32,663 nt of DNA from GCA-2737595 sp037138535 (GTDB lineage: Bacteria; Actinomycetota; Actinomycetes; Nanopelagicales; Nanopelagicaceae), in NCBI GenBank assembly GCA_037138535.1, contig JBAXIG010000011.1, positions 1 through 32,663 on the forward strand. Reading direction: 5' to 3'. Numbering within the stretch: the first letter of the stretch is position 1; every line of letters starts with the position of its first letter. Under the pieces are notes generated by a model. The model worked only from the letters and a program-made list of their open reading frames with translations, was not told where the DNA came from and did not search any database. The translations under genes and the position numbers were made by a program. Shown here piece after piece: positions 31,261 to 32,663 of the stretch.

Positions 31261-32663
31261 TAGGCAGAAGCCATTGGTTTGCGACCTTCATCTGCCAGCG
31301 CCATCATTTCGCGTGCAAGTTTTTCAAATGCCTCGCCTCGCTCGTTCTTGTGCGCGTCGGTTCCGAAAAGATTTTTAGTATCTTCGGCATCGCTCGAGCG
31401 GTCATAGAGTTCTCCGTACTCTTGACCTGCATATGCCGTGAGTCGGTAATCAGGGGTAATCAAAGTACGAAGTCGTACTGGGCCAGACATGCCGTCCAGG
31501 CCAAACGGTTGGTCTTCTTCGACGATCAACGCATCACGCCAGGGTTTTTTGGATCTCCCCACAAGCGATCTTCCTTGTATTCCGCGCCATCCACGACACC
31601 CGGTTAATTCGAGGAGCGTGGGAGCAATGTCGGCACTCGATACGAGTCGATCATCAAGGCCCACATCTAGCATCGGGCCAGATATCAGCAAAGGTACGCG
31701 CGTTACTGCTTCATAGTGCACGAAATGCTTGAGCATCAAACCGTGATCGCCAAAGAGATCGCCGTGATCAGTGGTGAAGACGATGATCAGTGGGCGATCT
31801 TTTGTGGCCTCGCGAGCTGCGCTCACAATTTTGCCTACGGCCTGATCGACAAATTGAATCTGACCGATCTGTGCGCGCAATGCATCTTGGAACTGTTCCA
31901 CGGTGGGCGCCCATGTCATCGTTGGGTCTTCTGGGGGAGTGCCGCGGTGCGCGGCTATTTCTTGAAGGTGCGGCGGAGACTCCGAGTGCGATGCGAAGAA
32001 GGTTTCTGGGAGCGGAAGCGTCGCTGGATCTATATCCGGCATGAATTCTGCGGGCGGCGCAAATGGATGATGTGGATCGGGGAAAGATACAAAACAAAGG
32101 AAAGGTTCTTCTGACGTGGCAGCATCTTTGAGACGCGCGGTGGCGCGTTCAACTACGAAAGATGAGGGGTGAAGTTCGGCAGGTACTTGGGAAACATAAA
32201 CCTGATCCCAGTCAGCCCGACGATCTTTTGAGTTTTGCCAACCAGCAAGCTCTTCGAGATTTGCTCCACGTGACTTCGCCCAATGCCAATAATGTCCGCT
32301 GGGGCGATCGCCATGGCCCACGGCTAAGTCAACGGAGTCGAAGCCGTAATAGTCCGCTGGCAATTCAATGTAACCCTCGCGGTGCCGTGCTGAGTTTTCC
32401 CATTGTTGCCATTCATCTCCCTCACCTATTCCACCGTAAACTCTGGCGTCAGGAAGATCGTTGAGAACTTCTGGAGCGTTGGCTTCGATATCAGCGAGTT
32501 GAAAACCTTCATAAGGCCAACCCATGGTTTGGAAGTGGAGTTTGCCGATAGCAGAAGTCTTGTAACCGGTGCGTCGCATGGAACGCATAAAGGTCTCGGC
32601 TTGCCAATCTAATGTGACACCGTTGGTTCGTGTTCCGTGCACGGAGGGCCAGCGCCCGGTTGC
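31260..32663 (-). CDS. Sulfatase (arylsulfatase/alkaline phosphatase superfamily), 5' end beyond window
   Basis: This is the last 467 residues of a type I sulfatase. The frame is open to the right edge, where it begins ATGRWPSVHGTRTNG, the segment that follows the formylglycine CXPSR motif in these enzymes. The CXPSR itself must therefore lie just outside. Visible active-site parts are SAIGKLHF (lysine/histidine), DPHHPF, and the metal-binding FTTDHGDLFGDHG. It hydrolyses a sulfate (or rarely a phosphate/phosphonate) ester; substrate is unknown, with aryl sulfate or choline-sulfate-like compounds possible. It is followed by a TauE/SafE exporter gene overlapping by one base. Confidence 0.88.
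   Translation of the reverse strand, partial: ATGRWPSVHGTRTNGVTLDWQAETFMRSMRRTGYKTSAIGKLHFQTMGWPYEGFQLADIEANAPEVLNDLPDARVYGGIGEGDEWQQWENSARHREGYIELPADYYGFDSVDLAVGHGDRPSGHYWHWAKSRGANLEELAGWQNSKDRRADWDQVYVSQVPAELHPSSFVVERATARLKDAATSEEPFLCFVSFPDPHHPFAPPAEFMPDIDPATLPLPETFFASHSESPPHLQEIAAHRGTPPEDPTMTWAPTVEQFQDALRAQIGQIQFVDQAVGKIVSAAREATKDRPLIIVFTTDHGDLFGDHGLMLKHFVHYEAVTRVPLLISGPMLDVGLDDRLVSSADIAPTLLELTGCRGWRGIQGRSLVGRSKKPWRDALIVEEDQPFGLDGMSGPVRLRTLITPDYRLTAYAGQEYGELYDRSSDAEDTKNLFGTDAHKNERGEAFEKLAREMMALADEGRKPMASA

Noticed and set aside
31260..32663. Sulfatase as a truncated pseudogene lacking its CXPSR motif
   Set aside because: The frame runs to the window edge immediately after the expected motif position, so the missing part is a window effect.
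1..32663. tRNA, rRNA, CRISPR repeats, insertion sequences or attachment sites
   Set aside because: None was recognised on reading; genes leave almost no non-coding space, and no repeats with CRISPR-like spacing or transposase frames were seen.

Overview
This window looks like the chromosome of a compact, moderate-GC member of the Actinomycetota. The evidence is gene order and protein type: lepA, hemW, hrcA, dnaJ, rsmE, phoH, ybeY, a CorC-type CBS gene, a short cytidine-deaminase-like gene, era and glnE is an actinobacterial layout. Genes are packed tightly, with many ATGA, GTGA or TAATG start/stop overlaps, many GTG and some TTG starts, and no gene-free stretch longer than about 130 bases. 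A streamlined aquatic lineage would fit, but I cannot place the genus. I saw no rRNA, tRNA, CRISPR array, insertion sequence or phage gene.

Positions 1-14766 are mostly housekeeping. A lepA 3' part is followed by a MOSC-domain gene and hemW. Then come a convergent DedA membrane gene, a DoxX-like gene and an S51 peptidase. From 4788 runs a long co-directional block: hrcA, dnaJ, rsmE, HIT, phoH, ybeY, corC-like, CDA-like, era, glnE. It is headed by a recognisable CIRCE operator. A BenE-type aromatic acid transporter (14759-16015) overlaps the end of glnE and marks the border with the next region.

Positions 16020-32663 form an accessory catabolic island arranged as short divergent and convergent transcription units: (a) amino acid permease plus PLP-dependent aromatic-amino-acid-type decarboxylase; (b) an acetoacetate-decarboxylase-family enzyme; (c) a glutamine-synthetase-like gamma-glutamyl-amine ligase, divergent from a class I amidotransferase translationally coupled to a P450; (d) a second P450 divergent from a MarR regulator; (e) a PuuD-like gamma-glutamyl hydrolase; (f) an operon of semialdehyde dehydrogenase, homoprotocatechuate-type extradiol dioxygenase, FAH-family isomerase/decarboxylase, [3Fe-4S] ferredoxin and ferredoxin reductase; (g) a sulfatase (cut by the window end) followed by a TauE/SafE exporter.

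The most interesting reading, which is inference, is one pathway taking aromatic amino acids or amines (possibly methoxylated or sulfated) to a homoprotocatechuate-like catechol and through meta-cleavage. Gamma-glutamylation would handle the amine, and the two P450s would be fed by the ferredoxin and reductase of the ring-cleavage operon. The first P450 has an unusual I-helix and matches, from memory, several active-site positions of guaiacol O-demethylase GcoA. Candidate operators (a 14-base element shared by two divergent promoters, and a perfect 16-base palindrome before the dehydrogenase) suggest dedicated regulation.
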